DNA of 22,558 nt from Campylobacter sp. (GTDB taxonomy: Bacteria > Campylobacterota > Campylobacteria > Campylobacterales > Campylobacteraceae): contig NZ_JAHHTD010000024.1 in NCBI RefSeq assembly GCF_020024835.1, positions 1-22,558 on the forward strand, read 5' to 3'. Of this stretch, positions 1 to 7,591 are shown piece by piece. The notes beneath the pieces were generated by a model. The model was not told where the DNA came from. It did no database searches and was given only the letters and a program-made list of their open reading frames with translations. Made by a program: the position numbers and the translations under genes. The stretch's first letter is position 1. Every line of letters begins with the position of its first letter.

Positions 1-64
1 GTAATAAAAAAAAAAAAAAAAAAAACAAAAGCCGCCCTATATACCGGTTAAAACATAAAAAAAA
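1..64. other. Ragged window edge with A20 run
   Basis: The first 64 bases hold a run of 20 A (6-25), a short GC-richer patch around 31-48 that is unlike the rest of the window, and the start of a nine-A run (57-65). No convincing coding frame crosses it; the frame of the following remnant has a stop at 49-51. This could be the degraded end of an upstream gene (murC would be expected from C. jejuni gene order, from memory), or low-quality sequence at a contig edge. I cannot tell which from sequence alone. Confidence 0.4.
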
Positions 65-396
65 ATGAAGAGGGGGGTTTTAAAAAATTAGTATGTAAGG
101 TTGTTTTTTTAAGAAAAAAAATTGGAAAGATTAGCGATTATCTTTTAATTTTAATATTAATTTTATTTATAATTTTTGCATTTAAATTTGAATTAAGTAT
201 TATAGATAATACCAACTTAAAAAAAGAATTATTAAATGCCTTTTTTCAAGGTGAGGTTTTGCAATGTAAAGATATGAATATAAGCAAGGAATTTTTTAAT
301 TTTGAATACGGCACTCAAAGTTTTGTATCTAATGGAAAAAATAAGCAATTTAAAGCTTTAATTTTTGATATCAAAGAATGTCAGTTGGTTAAATAA
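65..396 (+). pseudogene. Frameshifted small single-pass membrane protein (Cj1053c-like position)
   Basis: An ATG at 65 opens a frame that stops after eight codons (TAG 89-91), just past a run of six G (72-77). With seven G the frame would run without a stop to TAA 394-396 and give 110 residues: a basic N-terminus, one strongly hydrophobic segment (about residues 25-45) and a polar domain with two cysteines. The open frame from 52 to 396 has no usable start codon of its own before a TTG far inside, so the gene is broken as written. Its stop overlaps the mutS2 start (TAATG). C. jejuni has a small putative membrane protein (Cj1053c) directly before mutS2, as I recall, so this is probably that gene. 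The defect may be a real inactivation, slippage in the G run, or a sequencing error near the window edge. Confidence 0.6.
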
Positions 397-2594
397 TGCA
401 AGAATCATTTTTAAAAAAACTTGATTTAGATATTTATATAAAAGATTTTAAAAATTTTTTTGCTAGAAATAAGGATATTTTTTTACAAGGTGATAGCAAG
501 CTCCACTTTAAAAGGATTAATGAGCTTTGTTTGATTGATTTTACTCCACCGCCAATAATTGATAATTTAAATATAGCATTAACTCATCTTAGCAAACAGG
601 GGATTTTACATTTAAGTCAGAGTTTTGAATTTATTAAAATTTGTATGTATTTTAATTATTTAAAGAGTTTAAAATTTGAAGAAAGTCTAAAAGAATGGCT
701 TTTAAAAATAGAAATTCCACAAAATATCACAGAATTAATAGGATATTTTGATGAAAAAGGTGAAATCAAAGAAAGTATTGATGAAAGATTAATTAACTTA
801 AACCTTGCTTTAAAACTAAAAAAAGAAGATTTACACGCTGAATTTAAAAAACTTACTTACACTAAAAATTTAAATTCTTATTTCATAGATACACAAATTC
901 ATTTGATCAATGGCATAGAAGCTCTACTTGTGCGAGGTGGTTTTAATCATATTTTGCAAGCTAAGATTATAGGCAGAAGTAGTGGAGGTGGATTTTACAT
1001 CGTGCCTTTGAGTGTAGAAAAAATTCAAAGTCAAATTGATGAAATCAAAGATACTAAAGAAAAAATTTTTTATGAGTATGCCAAAAAAATTAGTTTGATT
1101 TTTTATAAAAATTTAATGTTTTTAAAATTTATCAATCAAGCTTTTGATTTATTTGATCATTATAGTGCTAGAGTTTTGATGGCTAAAAAAAATGATTTTG
1201 AATTTATTTTAACGGATAATTCTAGTAATTTAAAATTATACGGCTTTGCACATCCAGCTTTAAAAAATGCAAAAAGTGTGAATATAGATTTTTCTCAAAA
1301 GGTATTGATTATCACAGGGGTAAATGCAGGTGGAAAATCTATGCTTTTAAAAGGTATTTTAAGTGCTGCTTTGCTTGCTAAATACCTACTTCCTATGAAG
1401 ATTAATGCTCAAAAAAGTCAAATAGGAAATTTTAAAGAATTTGATGCGATTTTAGAAGATCCTCAAAATGTAAAAAACGATATTTCTACTTTTGCAGGAA
1501 GAATGTTGCATTTTTCTAAACTTTTTAGTAAAAAAAATATTTTATTGGGTATTGATGAGATAGAGCTTGGGACAGATTTTGAAGAGGCTGCTTGTTTATA
1601 TAATGAACTTGTTTTACAACTAATAAAACACGATAATAAAATTATAATCACCACTCATCATAAACGTTTTGCTATGCTTTTAGCTAAAAACCCACAAGTA
1701 GAGCTTTTAGCGGCTTTATATGATGAAGAGCTTTCACGTCCAAAATATGAGTTTTTAAAAGGCACTATAGGTAAATCTTATGCTTTTGAAACAGCATTAA
1801 GATATGGGATAAACATAAATTTAGTGCAAAATGCTAAAAAACTTTATGGAGAAGATAAAGAAAATTTAGAAGAGATGGTAAGTAAGAATATAAATTTAGA
1901 ACTTTCTTTACGCAAACAAAGTCAAGAGCTTGAAAAAAAAGAAGCTAAGGTTGATGAAATTTTACTTTCTTTAAAAGAACAAAAAGAAAAAAATGAACAA
2001 GAAATAAAAAAACTTATCTCTAATTTAGAATTTAAATATTATCAAGCTATACAAGAGGCTAAAAAAACTATTAGTTTTAAAGATATTAAAGAGAAACAAA
2101 GAAGTTTAAATAAAGCAAATGAGCTTAAAAAAAATATCATTTTGCCAAGTATGGAACAAAACGAAGAGTTTCGAGTGGGAGATTTTGTAAAATATGAAAA
2201 GATTAAAGGAAAAATCACGGCTATTTCAAAAAATGATGCGATAATTCAAAGCGATGGTTTGAGTTTGCGTGTGCCATTGAAACTTCTTAAAAAGAGCAAT
2301 CAAATTCCTGTGCAAAAAGTAAAATCAAGTATAAATATAACGCGCCCTAGTGCTTTAAGTATGACTTTAGATTTACATGGGCTTAGGAGTGATGAGGCTA
2401 TAGAAAGACTTGATAAATTTATTTCAGATGCACTTATAGCAGGTTTTGATGAGGTTGTGGTATATCATGGTATTGGCACAGGAAAATTAGCTTTTGCAGT
2501 AAAAGAATTTTTAAAAACCCACAAAAATGTTAAAAGCTTTAATGACGCACCTTTTAATCAAGGTGGTTTTGGTGCTAAGATAGTCAAACTTTGA
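396..2594 (+). CDS. mutS2: MutS2-family ATPase/endonuclease
   Basis: This 732-residue protein belongs to the MutS2 family, which is not a classical mismatch-repair MutS. Family members act on branched DNA or stalled ribosomes and suppress recombination; in Helicobacter pylori MutS2 limits homologous recombination. The Walker A motif GVNAGGKS is at residues 308-315 and the Walker B acidic pair D387-E388 is followed by the ABC-like segment IELGTD. A lysine- and glutamate-rich coiled coil follows at about 500-590. The C-terminal Smr nuclease domain starts near 655, with LDLHGLR at 658-664 and HGIGTGK at 691-697. The N-terminal mismatch-recognition domain of MutS1 is absent, as expected. Length is normal for Epsilonproteobacterial MutS2. 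The ATG overlaps the stop of the broken upstream gene, suggesting translational coupling. Confidence 0.95.
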   Translation: MQESFLKKLDLDIYIKDFKNFFARNKDIFLQGDSKLHFKRINELCLIDFTPPPIIDNLNIALTHLSKQGILHLSQSFEFIKICMYFNYLKSLKFEESLKEWLLKIEIPQNITELIGYFDEKGEIKESIDERLINLNLALKLKKEDLHAEFKKLTYTKNLNSYFIDTQIHLINGIEALLVRGGFNHILQAKIIGRSSGGGFYIVPLSVEKIQSQIDEIKDTKEKIFYEYAKKISLIFYKNLMFLKFINQAFDLFDHYSARVLMAKKNDFEFILTDNSSNLKLYGFAHPALKNAKSVNIDFSQKVLIITGVNAGGKSMLLKGILSAALLAKYLLPMKINAQKSQIGNFKEFDAILEDPQNVKNDISTFAGRMLHFSKLFSKKNILLGIDEIELGTDFEEAACLYNELVLQLIKHDNKIIITTHHKRFAMLLAKNPQVELLAALYDEELSRPKYEFLKGTIGKSYAFETALRYGININLVQNAKKLYGEDKENLEEMVSKNINLELSLRKQSQELEKKEAKVDEILLSLKEQKEKNEQEIKKLISNLEFKYYQAIQEAKKTISFKDIKEKQRSLNKANELKKNIILPSMEQNEEFRVGDFVKYEKIKGKITAISKNDAIIQSDGLSLRVPLKLLKKSNQIPVQKVKSSINITRPSALSMTLDLHGLRSDEAIERLDKFISDALIAGFDEVVVYHGIGTGKLAFAVKEFLKTHKNVKSFNDAPFNQGGFGAKIVKL

Positions 2595-2610
2595 AAATAT
2601 TTATATTTTA

Positions 2611-2642
2611 AATTTAAAATTAATCCTTGAGAGTTATTTAAT
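2611..2642 (+). repeat. 32-nt copy of the 3' end of the restriction-enzyme-like remnant
   Basis: Bases 2611-2642 match 6531-6562 at 30 of 32 positions in the same orientation, 3,920 bp apart. In the matching frame this copy reads FKINP-stop-ELFN, where the downstream copy reads FKINPCELFN; a TGT to TGA change gives the stop. It lies 16 bases after the mutS2 stop. The simplest reading is a relic of the last codons of the same gene. The rest of the 2595-2771 gap is AT-rich and shows nothing else I recognise. Confidence 0.65.
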
Positions 2643-2771
2643 CAAATAAATGATGATAGTAATTGAATTTTTAAGTAAATATAAATTTGATAATTTTATT
2701 TTTAAATAAGAATTAATTTTTTAAGATTTTGCATATAAGAAAGTTGAGTTTAAAATTATAAAATTGTATTT

Positions 2772-2808
2772 TTCTAATGAGAATTAAATCTCATTAGAAT
2801 TCTTTTTT
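2772..2808 (+). terminator. Intrinsic terminator between mutS2 and the chemoreceptor gene
   Basis: A perfect 11-bp inverted repeat, TTCTAATGAGA (2772-2782) and its complement (2789-2799), with a six-base loop is followed on the plus strand by TTCTTTTTTA. This is a good Rho-independent terminator for mutS2. The right arm includes the stop codon of the convergent minus-strand chemoreceptor gene (2794-2796). On the minus strand the hairpin is followed only by AAATACAATTTT, so it would be a weaker terminator there. Confidence 0.8.
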
Positions 2809-4767
2809 ATTAACATCTTCTAAAATTTCATTAGCTATTTTTGAAACATTATTGCTAATTTTAGAAGTAGAAAGAGAAATATCAAGATTAGTTTGAGTAT
2901 TAGATTCTAATTCTGAAATTTTTTCATTAATGTGGTTTATGCCTTGAGATTGCTCGCTAATTGAGCTTACAATTTCATTGATAGATTGAGTTAGTAAATT
3001 AGTATTTGCATCGATTTCGTCAAGACTTTTTTGCGTTCTTTCGGCTAAATTTCGCACTTCATCAGCAACGACAGCAAATCCACGTCCGTGTTCTCCAGCA
3101 CGAGCTGCTTCAATGGCTGCATTAAGAGCTAAGAGATTGGTTTGTTCAGCGATTTCTTTTATGACATTGACAATTTTTGCAATATCTTCACTTTGTTGCA
3201 CAATATTTTCTCCTCTTTGATTCATATGAGTCATCGAGCTTGCTATTTGCTCTATAGCACTAGATATAAATTCTAAGGATTTAACTTGTTGTTGGGAGCT
3301 TTGTTCTAATTGCGTTACAGAATCATTAAGACTTTGACTATGAGTATTTAAGGTATTAGCTAATTCTTTTGAAGTAGTTAGCATTTTAACTATGTTGCAT
3401 ATAAGAGTATTGACATCTTTTTCTATACCAATAGGGGTTGAAATTTGTGCTTTAAAATTTTCTTTTTCTGCTTGCTTGAATACTTCTAAAATTCTTGAAA
3501 TATCCATAGTAATGGTTTTGCATAATGTTGCACTCATTTCATTGATGGATACTTTAAGAGTGTTAAGATTAGGATTTTTTGATTTAAAAATCAACATTTT
3601 TCCAAAGCGTCCTTCTTTTGCTTCATTTGCTATAGAATTGATATCTTCTTGTATAATCTGCTCTTGCTCTCTTAACTTTTGTATTTCACTGATGTTTTCA
3701 TCTATGTAATTAGCAATTTGTTTAAATTCATCTTTAGTTTTAATAATAATAGGAACATAATCTTCTTTTTCATAGTTAAGATATTTAAAGAAATTTGCTA
3801 GATTAGATTTTAAGTCTTTTAATGGAGTAAGCAAGTAAGATATAGTAAAATAAATTATGCTTAATAAAATGATAAAACCTAATAAAAACCATATGAAATT
3901 TTTAAAAGCAATGTCTTTTAATTCTTTTGTATAATCATTATAAGAATTTGTTAAACATATATTCCATCCTATATTATTTATCCCGCAAGTTGCTAATCTT
4001 TCATCATGATCTAAAGAAGAATAGTATTTAAAAGCTTTATTTTTATGTGTTTGCATACCATCTTTTAAAGCTTTAATAAAAGGTTTTCCAGCCTCATCTA
4101 AAATATACCTTCCAGGTGTTACATAAAATAAATCTTCAAAAACAAGCACTCTAGCTGATTGTGAAAATTTAAATTTTCTAATAGCATTACTAAAAATATC
4201 TAAAGGTAAATCTCCAGAAATAATACCTACTATTTTATTATTTGAGTCAAAAACAGGTTGTGAAAATCCCATAGCTAAAGCATTACTAACAACATCAACA
4301 AATGGTTTTGTGATTATCGTAGTCCTTTTTTCCATAGTTTGTTTAAACCAAATTCTATCTTTTGGATTAAATTTACTTCCATCTGAATTAAGTAAAATTT
4401 CTGCATTAGCATAGTTGTTTGATTTACTGCTAATAATTAAATCTCCGCTATCAACATAGGTAAAATAAAAATTATAAAATCCTGAAGTTCTAGCGATATT
4501 TGAAATAAAATTATATATCCTTGAGCTTTTGTAGATATTAGGATCAAGTTGCAAGGTGTTAGCAGTTTCTATTAAAACTTGCTTTTCTCTATTTAAATAG
4601 TTATTTGTGTAGGTTAATACAGATTGTAAAGCAAATTCTCTACTTTCGTTTGATTTTTTTTGAAAAATATTAACACTATCAAGATAGCTAAATGTCCCAA
4701 AAAAAGTAAAAATAACAAATAATGCTATCGAGAGAATGATCATAGTTTTTACTTTTAAGCTATTCAT
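2794..4767 (-). CDS. Methyl-accepting chemotaxis protein with double-Cache sensor
   Basis: A 657-residue chemoreceptor (Tlp group A-like). Transmembrane segment 1 is at about residues 7-30, a periplasmic dCache ligand-binding domain spans about 35-285, and transmembrane segment 2 is at about 291-314. The Cache domain has the R-x-W-F motif (FNPKDRIWFKQ) and a following SGDLPLD, features shared with dCache_1 sensors of amino acids or organic acids; the ligand cannot be named. A HAMP-like linker leads into the signalling domain, whose hairpin tip, from EIAEQTNLLALNAAIEAAR through GRGFAVVADEVRNLAERT, covers about 538-578. The C-terminus ends NKKEF, with no NWETF-type CheR/CheB tether. A strong AAAGGAG sits just before the ATG. 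It is a single-gene unit, not next to other che genes, and lies between the two restriction-gene relics. Confidence 0.93.
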   Translation of the reverse strand: MNSLKVKTMIILSIALFVIFTFFGTFSYLDSVNIFQKKSNESREFALQSVLTYTNNYLNREKQVLIETANTLQLDPNIYKSSRIYNFISNIARTSGFYNFYFTYVDSGDLIISSKSNNYANAEILLNSDGSKFNPKDRIWFKQTMEKRTTIITKPFVDVVSNALAMGFSQPVFDSNNKIVGIISGDLPLDIFSNAIRKFKFSQSARVLVFEDLFYVTPGRYILDEAGKPFIKALKDGMQTHKNKAFKYYSSLDHDERLATCGINNIGWNICLTNSYNDYTKELKDIAFKNFIWFLLGFIILLSIIYFTISYLLTPLKDLKSNLANFFKYLNYEKEDYVPIIIKTKDEFKQIANYIDENISEIQKLREQEQIIQEDINSIANEAKEGRFGKMLIFKSKNPNLNTLKVSINEMSATLCKTITMDISRILEVFKQAEKENFKAQISTPIGIEKDVNTLICNIVKMLTTSKELANTLNTHSQSLNDSVTQLEQSSQQQVKSLEFISSAIEQIASSMTHMNQRGENIVQQSEDIAKIVNVIKEIAEQTNLLALNAAIEAARAGEHGRGFAVVADEVRNLAERTQKSLDEIDANTNLLTQSINEIVSSISEQSQGINHINEKISELESNTQTNLDISLSTSKISNNVSKIANEILEDVNKKEF

Positions 4768-5136
4768 AATAAACTCCTTTAAATTTTTAAATGTCTGTAA
4801 ATAATACCAATGTAAGTTTAAAAGATTTTTGTATTAATTTTTTTATTTTATAAAATTATTTTTTTTGAATTAATGTTACTATTTTATACACTAAATCATT
4901 TTAGTGATATTGTTTTTTAACTTAAGATAGTCTCATCATCTTTTAGAAATAATTTTTATATAGGTCTTAAAAGCTTATGCTAATATATTATTTTTTGATT
5001 TTTGCTTTATCTTTTTTTGTTTAAATTTAAAGCTTTTATAAAAAACAAATATTTTTTATATTAATCTTTTTTTAGCAATTATTTTTTAGAGTATTTTGCT
5101 CTTTCTTTGCTATATAAAGCATTTAGGATAAATATT
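4768..5136. other. AT-rich divergent gap with a short hairpin
   Basis: This 369-base gap separates the minus-strand chemoreceptor from dapE. It contains an inverted repeat CACTAAA (4889-4895), loop TCAT, TTTAGTG (4900-4906), followed six bases later by TTTTTT. This could be a weak terminator or an operator. A TATATAAA stretch near 5111 may be the dapE -10 region, although it would give a very short leader. No further gene is supported; a 15-codon hydrophobic ORF at 4978 lacks a ribosome-binding site. Confidence 0.35.
4801..4806 (-). promoter_or_regulatory. Possible -10 element of the chemoreceptor gene
   Basis: On the minus strand TATTAT preceded by TTGG resembles an extended -10 box, about 33 nt before the start codon, with T-poor upstream sequence. 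I found no sigma-54 or sigma-28 motif ahead of this gene, so housekeeping transcription is the more likely route. The match is only moderate. Confidence 0.3.
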
Positions 5137-6237
5137 ATGCAAGTAATAAATTTTTTAAAAGAATTAACTCAATTTAAATCCATCACACCTGATGATGATG
5201 GTGCGTTAAATTATATTGCGGTAGAGCTTGGCGATTTTGAAGCTTTTTTTATAGAAAAAGAAGGAGTAAAAAATCTTTTGCTTACTAAAAAATTTAATAA
5301 TGAGGGCGAACATTTGGCCTTTGGGGGTCATATTGATGTTGTCCCGCCAGGAGATGGTTGGAGTAATGATCCTTTTAATCCCTTAGAAAAAGATGGTTTT
5401 ATTTATGCAAGAGGCACACAAGATATGAAAAGTGGTGTTGCTGCTTTTATTAGTGCGATTAAAGATGTTGATTTTAAAGGCTCAAGATTAAGCATTATTC
5501 TTACTAGTGATGAAGAAGGCGAAGCAAAATATGGCACTTTAGAAGTGCTTAAATTTATGCAAGAAAAAGATCTTTTGCCAGATTTTGCAGTAGTAGCTGA
5601 ACCAACTTGTGATAAAAAATTTGGAGATAGTATCAAAATAGGTCGTCGCGGATCTATTAATGGAATTTTGCGTATTAAGGGTAAGCAAGGACACGCAGCA
5701 TATCCACAAAAATGTATTAATCCAGTGCATAATTTTGCTTCATCTTTAAAATTTTTGGCAGGATTTGATTTAGATCCAGGTGATGAGGCTTTTTTACCTT
5801 CAAAGATAGTAATTACCGATATAAGAGCTGGTATGGAGGTAACTAATGTAACACCTAGTGAATTAAAGATTATGTTTAATGTCCGCAATTCTTTACAAAC
5901 TAGCTTAGAAGATGTGCAAAATTATGTGGAAAAAATTTGTGAAGGGCTTGATTTTGAACTTTCTTTAAATCAAGGTTCTAAGCCTTTTTTAACTCAAAGT
6001 GATTCTAAAATTGTGCAAAGCTTAAACAAAAGCGTGCAAAAAATTACTTCTATAGTGCCAGAGCTTAATACCAAAGGTGGCACAAGTGATGCAAGATTTT
6101 TTGCTGAGTTTGGGGTTGAAGTAGCTGAATTTGGGGTTTGTAATGACACAATTCACGCAGTTAATGAAAGAGTAAGTATAGAAGAAGTTGAAAAATTGTA
6201 TTTAATTTTTAAAGATTTAATAGAAAATTTTAGCTAG
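5137..6237 (+). CDS. dapE: Succinyl-diaminopimelate desuccinylase DapE
   Basis: A 366-residue M20 metallohydrolase that removes succinate from N-succinyl-L,L-diaminopimelate, giving L,L-DAP for lysine and for peptidoglycan cross-links. The di-zinc site is complete: H65 in GHIDVV, bridging D96 in RGTQDMKSG, E126-E127 in SDEEGE (general base and ligand), E155 in AEPT and H340 in NDTIHAVNE. The lid/dimerisation domain lies at about 170-285. I chose ATG 5137 rather than the in-frame upstream start at 5107 because AGGA lies nine bases before it and family members begin near this point. The cytoplasmic enzyme is essential in most bacteria with DAP-type walls. Confidence 0.95.
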   Translation: MQVINFLKELTQFKSITPDDDGALNYIAVELGDFEAFFIEKEGVKNLLLTKKFNNEGEHLAFGGHIDVVPPGDGWSNDPFNPLEKDGFIYARGTQDMKSGVAAFISAIKDVDFKGSRLSIILTSDEEGEAKYGTLEVLKFMQEKDLLPDFAVVAEPTCDKKFGDSIKIGRRGSINGILRIKGKQGHAAYPQKCINPVHNFASSLKFLAGFDLDPGDEAFLPSKIVITDIRAGMEVTNVTPSELKIMFNVRNSLQTSLEDVQNYVEKICEGLDFELSLNQGSKPFLTQSDSKIVQSLNKSVQKITSIVPELNTKGGTSDARFFAEFGVEVAEFGVCNDTIHAVNERVSIEEVEKLYLIFKDLIENFS

Positions 6238-6245
6238 GAAAAAGT

Positions 6246-6568
6246 ATGGATATATTTAAAAAATATACAAGTAAAATTCAAGCAATTTTTGGGGCAAAAA
6301 ATTATAATGAACACAGCTTATATCGTTTTTATAAATTACAAACGCTTTATATTTTTTTGAAAAAGTAATTTTTGATATTAATTTATTAGATAATAAATTT
6401 AATTTAAAAGAGGTGATAAAATTTTACAGCGGAGAAGTTAGAATAACAAAACAAGGAAGTTTAAAAATAGGTAAAATTACTATGCAAAGAAAAGGTGGAG
6501 ATGGAGGAAGATTAAGTGCAAATATGTTGCAATTTAAAATAAATCCTTGTGAGTTATTTAATATATAA
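6246..6568 (+). pseudogene. Frameshifted remnant of a type II restriction-endonuclease-like gene
   Basis: From ATG 6246 the frame reads 38 codons ending LQTLYIFLKK and stops at TAA. A second frame starts at the T7 run 6352-6358 and stays open to TAA 6566-6568. Eight T would fuse both into a 107-residue protein. The downstream part contains IGKITMQRKGGDGGR and ANMLQFKINPCELF. That pattern resembles, from memory, the C-terminal catalytic end of type II restriction endonucleases; the exact family is uncertain. At 107 codons it is far shorter than a functional enzyme, so an internal deletion is likely as well as the frameshift. No methyltransferase gene is nearby. The rest of the dapE-thiS gap (6569-6601) may hold the thiS promoter: ATATATAAAA at 6561-6570 could be a -10. 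Confidence 0.6.
6531..6562 (+). repeat. Downstream copy of the 32-nt repeat
   Basis: This is the 3' end of the restriction-enzyme-like remnant; it matches 2611-2642 at 30 of 32 positions in the same orientation. Here the frame is intact (codons QFKINPCELFN), so this is the less decayed copy. Confidence 0.65.
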
Positions 6569-6601
6569 AAATGACAATGCACGATTTATAAAAGGTTTTA
6601 A

Positions 6602-6793
6602 ATGATTATTAATGGACAAAAGCTTGAGCTAAAAGAGCTTAAATTTATGGATTATGTTAAAGAAAAGAAATTAAAAATAGAATTTATTGCTTTAGAATTA
6701 AATGGAAAAATTATCCCAAAGGATAAATTTGAAGCTTTGATTTTAAAAGAAAATGATAAAGTAGAAATCGTAACTTTCGTAGGAGGTGGTTGA
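6602..6793 (+). CDS. thiS: Sulfur carrier protein ThiS
   Basis: A 63-residue ubiquitin-fold protein that ends VGGG, the C-terminus that ThiF adenylates and that is converted to a thiocarboxylate to deliver sulfur for the thiazole ring. The internal stretch LNGKIIPKDKFEALILKENDKVEIV matches the beta-grasp core of ThiS proteins, in which an NG turn precedes the final strand. An AAAAGG ribosome-binding site lies six bases before the ATG. The TGA stop overlaps the thiF ATG (TGATG). It opens the thiazole cluster; no TPP riboswitch consensus is visible ahead of it. Confidence 0.93.
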   Translation: MIINGQKLELKELKFMDYVKEKKLKIEFIALELNGKIIPKDKFEALILKENDKVEIVTFVGGG

Positions 6794-7590
6794 TGAAAAT
6801 AAAATTTAATGGTAAAGAAATTCAAAGTGATTTTAAAACTACTTTAGAATTTTTTCAAAGTGTAAGTAAAAATGAAAATGATGTATGGATAGTCAATGGT
6901 TTTGCTACTAAGGAAAATTTAAATTTAAGCGAGAATGATGAACTTTTTTGTATAGAAAAAAATATTATGCCTCCAAAAGATGCACTTGATGCTATGATGA
7001 GAGCGCGCCATACTCCAAAACTTCACGATAAATTAAAAAAAGCAAGTGTTGCAATTTGTGGGCTTGGGGGGCTTGGCTCGCATATAGCTATAAATTTAGC
7101 AAGAAGTGGGGTTGGAAGACTTCATTTGATTGATTTTGATGTGGTTGAGCCTAGTAATTTAAATCGTCAAGCTTATATGGTGGAGGACTTAGGTAAATTT
7201 AAAAGTGATGCTTTAAAAGAACAAATTAGCAAAATCAATCCTTTTATAGAGGTATTTGCTCAAAATTTAAAAATAGAAAAAGAAAATATAGCCAAGCTTT
7301 TTATCGATGATGATATAGTTTGTGAGGCTTTTGATAGTGCTAAATATAAGGCCATTTTAGCACAAAATTTTCATAAATATTTTGATAAAATTTTAATTTG
7401 TGCTTCTGGACTTGCAGGATATGGGGATAGTAATACCATACAAACTAGAAAAATTGCTAAGAATTTTTATGTGTGCGGAGACTTAAAAAGTGAAGCAAAG
7501 CCAGGAGCTGGGCTTATGGCACCACGCGTAAATATTTGTGCAGGACATCAGGCCAATTTAGTCTTAGAGCTTTTAGCACAAAAGGAATAA
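6793..7590 (+). CDS. thiF: ThiS adenylyltransferase ThiF with N-terminal ThiS-like domain
   Basis: A 265-residue E1-like enzyme that adenylates the ThiS C-terminus. The nucleotide-binding glycine loop GLGGLG is at residues 90-95, followed by the acidic strand LIDFDVVEPSNLNRQ typical of ThiF/MoeB. Residues 1-60 form a second, degenerate ubiquitin-like domain (IVNGFATKENLNLSENDELFCI resembles ThiS) with no terminal GG, so it cannot carry sulfur and is probably structural or regulatory; this arrangement is known in Epsilonproteobacterial ThiF. I chose ATG 6793 over the TTG at 6790: it overlaps the thiS stop, and AGGAGG lies six bases upstream. Stop and thiG ATG are one base apart, which suggests tight coupling. 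Confidence 0.93.
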   Translation: MKIKFNGKEIQSDFKTTLEFFQSVSKNENDVWIVNGFATKENLNLSENDELFCIEKNIMPPKDALDAMMRARHTPKLHDKLKKASVAICGLGGLGSHIAINLARSGVGRLHLIDFDVVEPSNLNRQAYMVEDLGKFKSDALKEQISKINPFIEVFAQNLKIEKENIAKLFIDDDIVCEAFDSAKYKAILAQNFHKYFDKILICASGLAGYGDSNTIQTRKIAKNFYVCGDLKSEAKPGAGLMAPRVNICAGHQANLVLELLAQKE

Positions 7591-7591
7591 A

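Noticed and set aside
6..25. A20 run as a phase-variable tract
   Set aside because: It does not lie in a supported coding or promoter region and is at the window edge where artefacts are likely.
396..2594. Classical mismatch-repair MutS
   Set aside because: The N-terminal mismatch-binding domain is missing and a C-terminal Smr domain is present, which define MutS2.
4889..4906. CACTAAA/TTTAGTG hairpin as a terminator or operator
   Set aside because: The stem is only seven mostly A-T pairs and no gene ends nearby; kept as a note in the gap entry rather than a finding.
4978..5025. 15-codon hydrophobic ORF (MLIYYFLIFALSFFV) before dapE
   Set aside because: No ribosome-binding site, and such T-rich frames arise easily by chance in this AT-rich gap.
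5403..5888. 161-codon open frame on the minus strand inside dapE
   Set aside because: It lies wholly opposite a well-supported dapE, has no start signal and resembles no known protein.
6238..6601. TPP riboswitch ahead of the thiazole cluster
   Set aside because: I looked for the conserved CUGAGA-containing core and its partner segments and found none; the gap holds a gene remnant instead.
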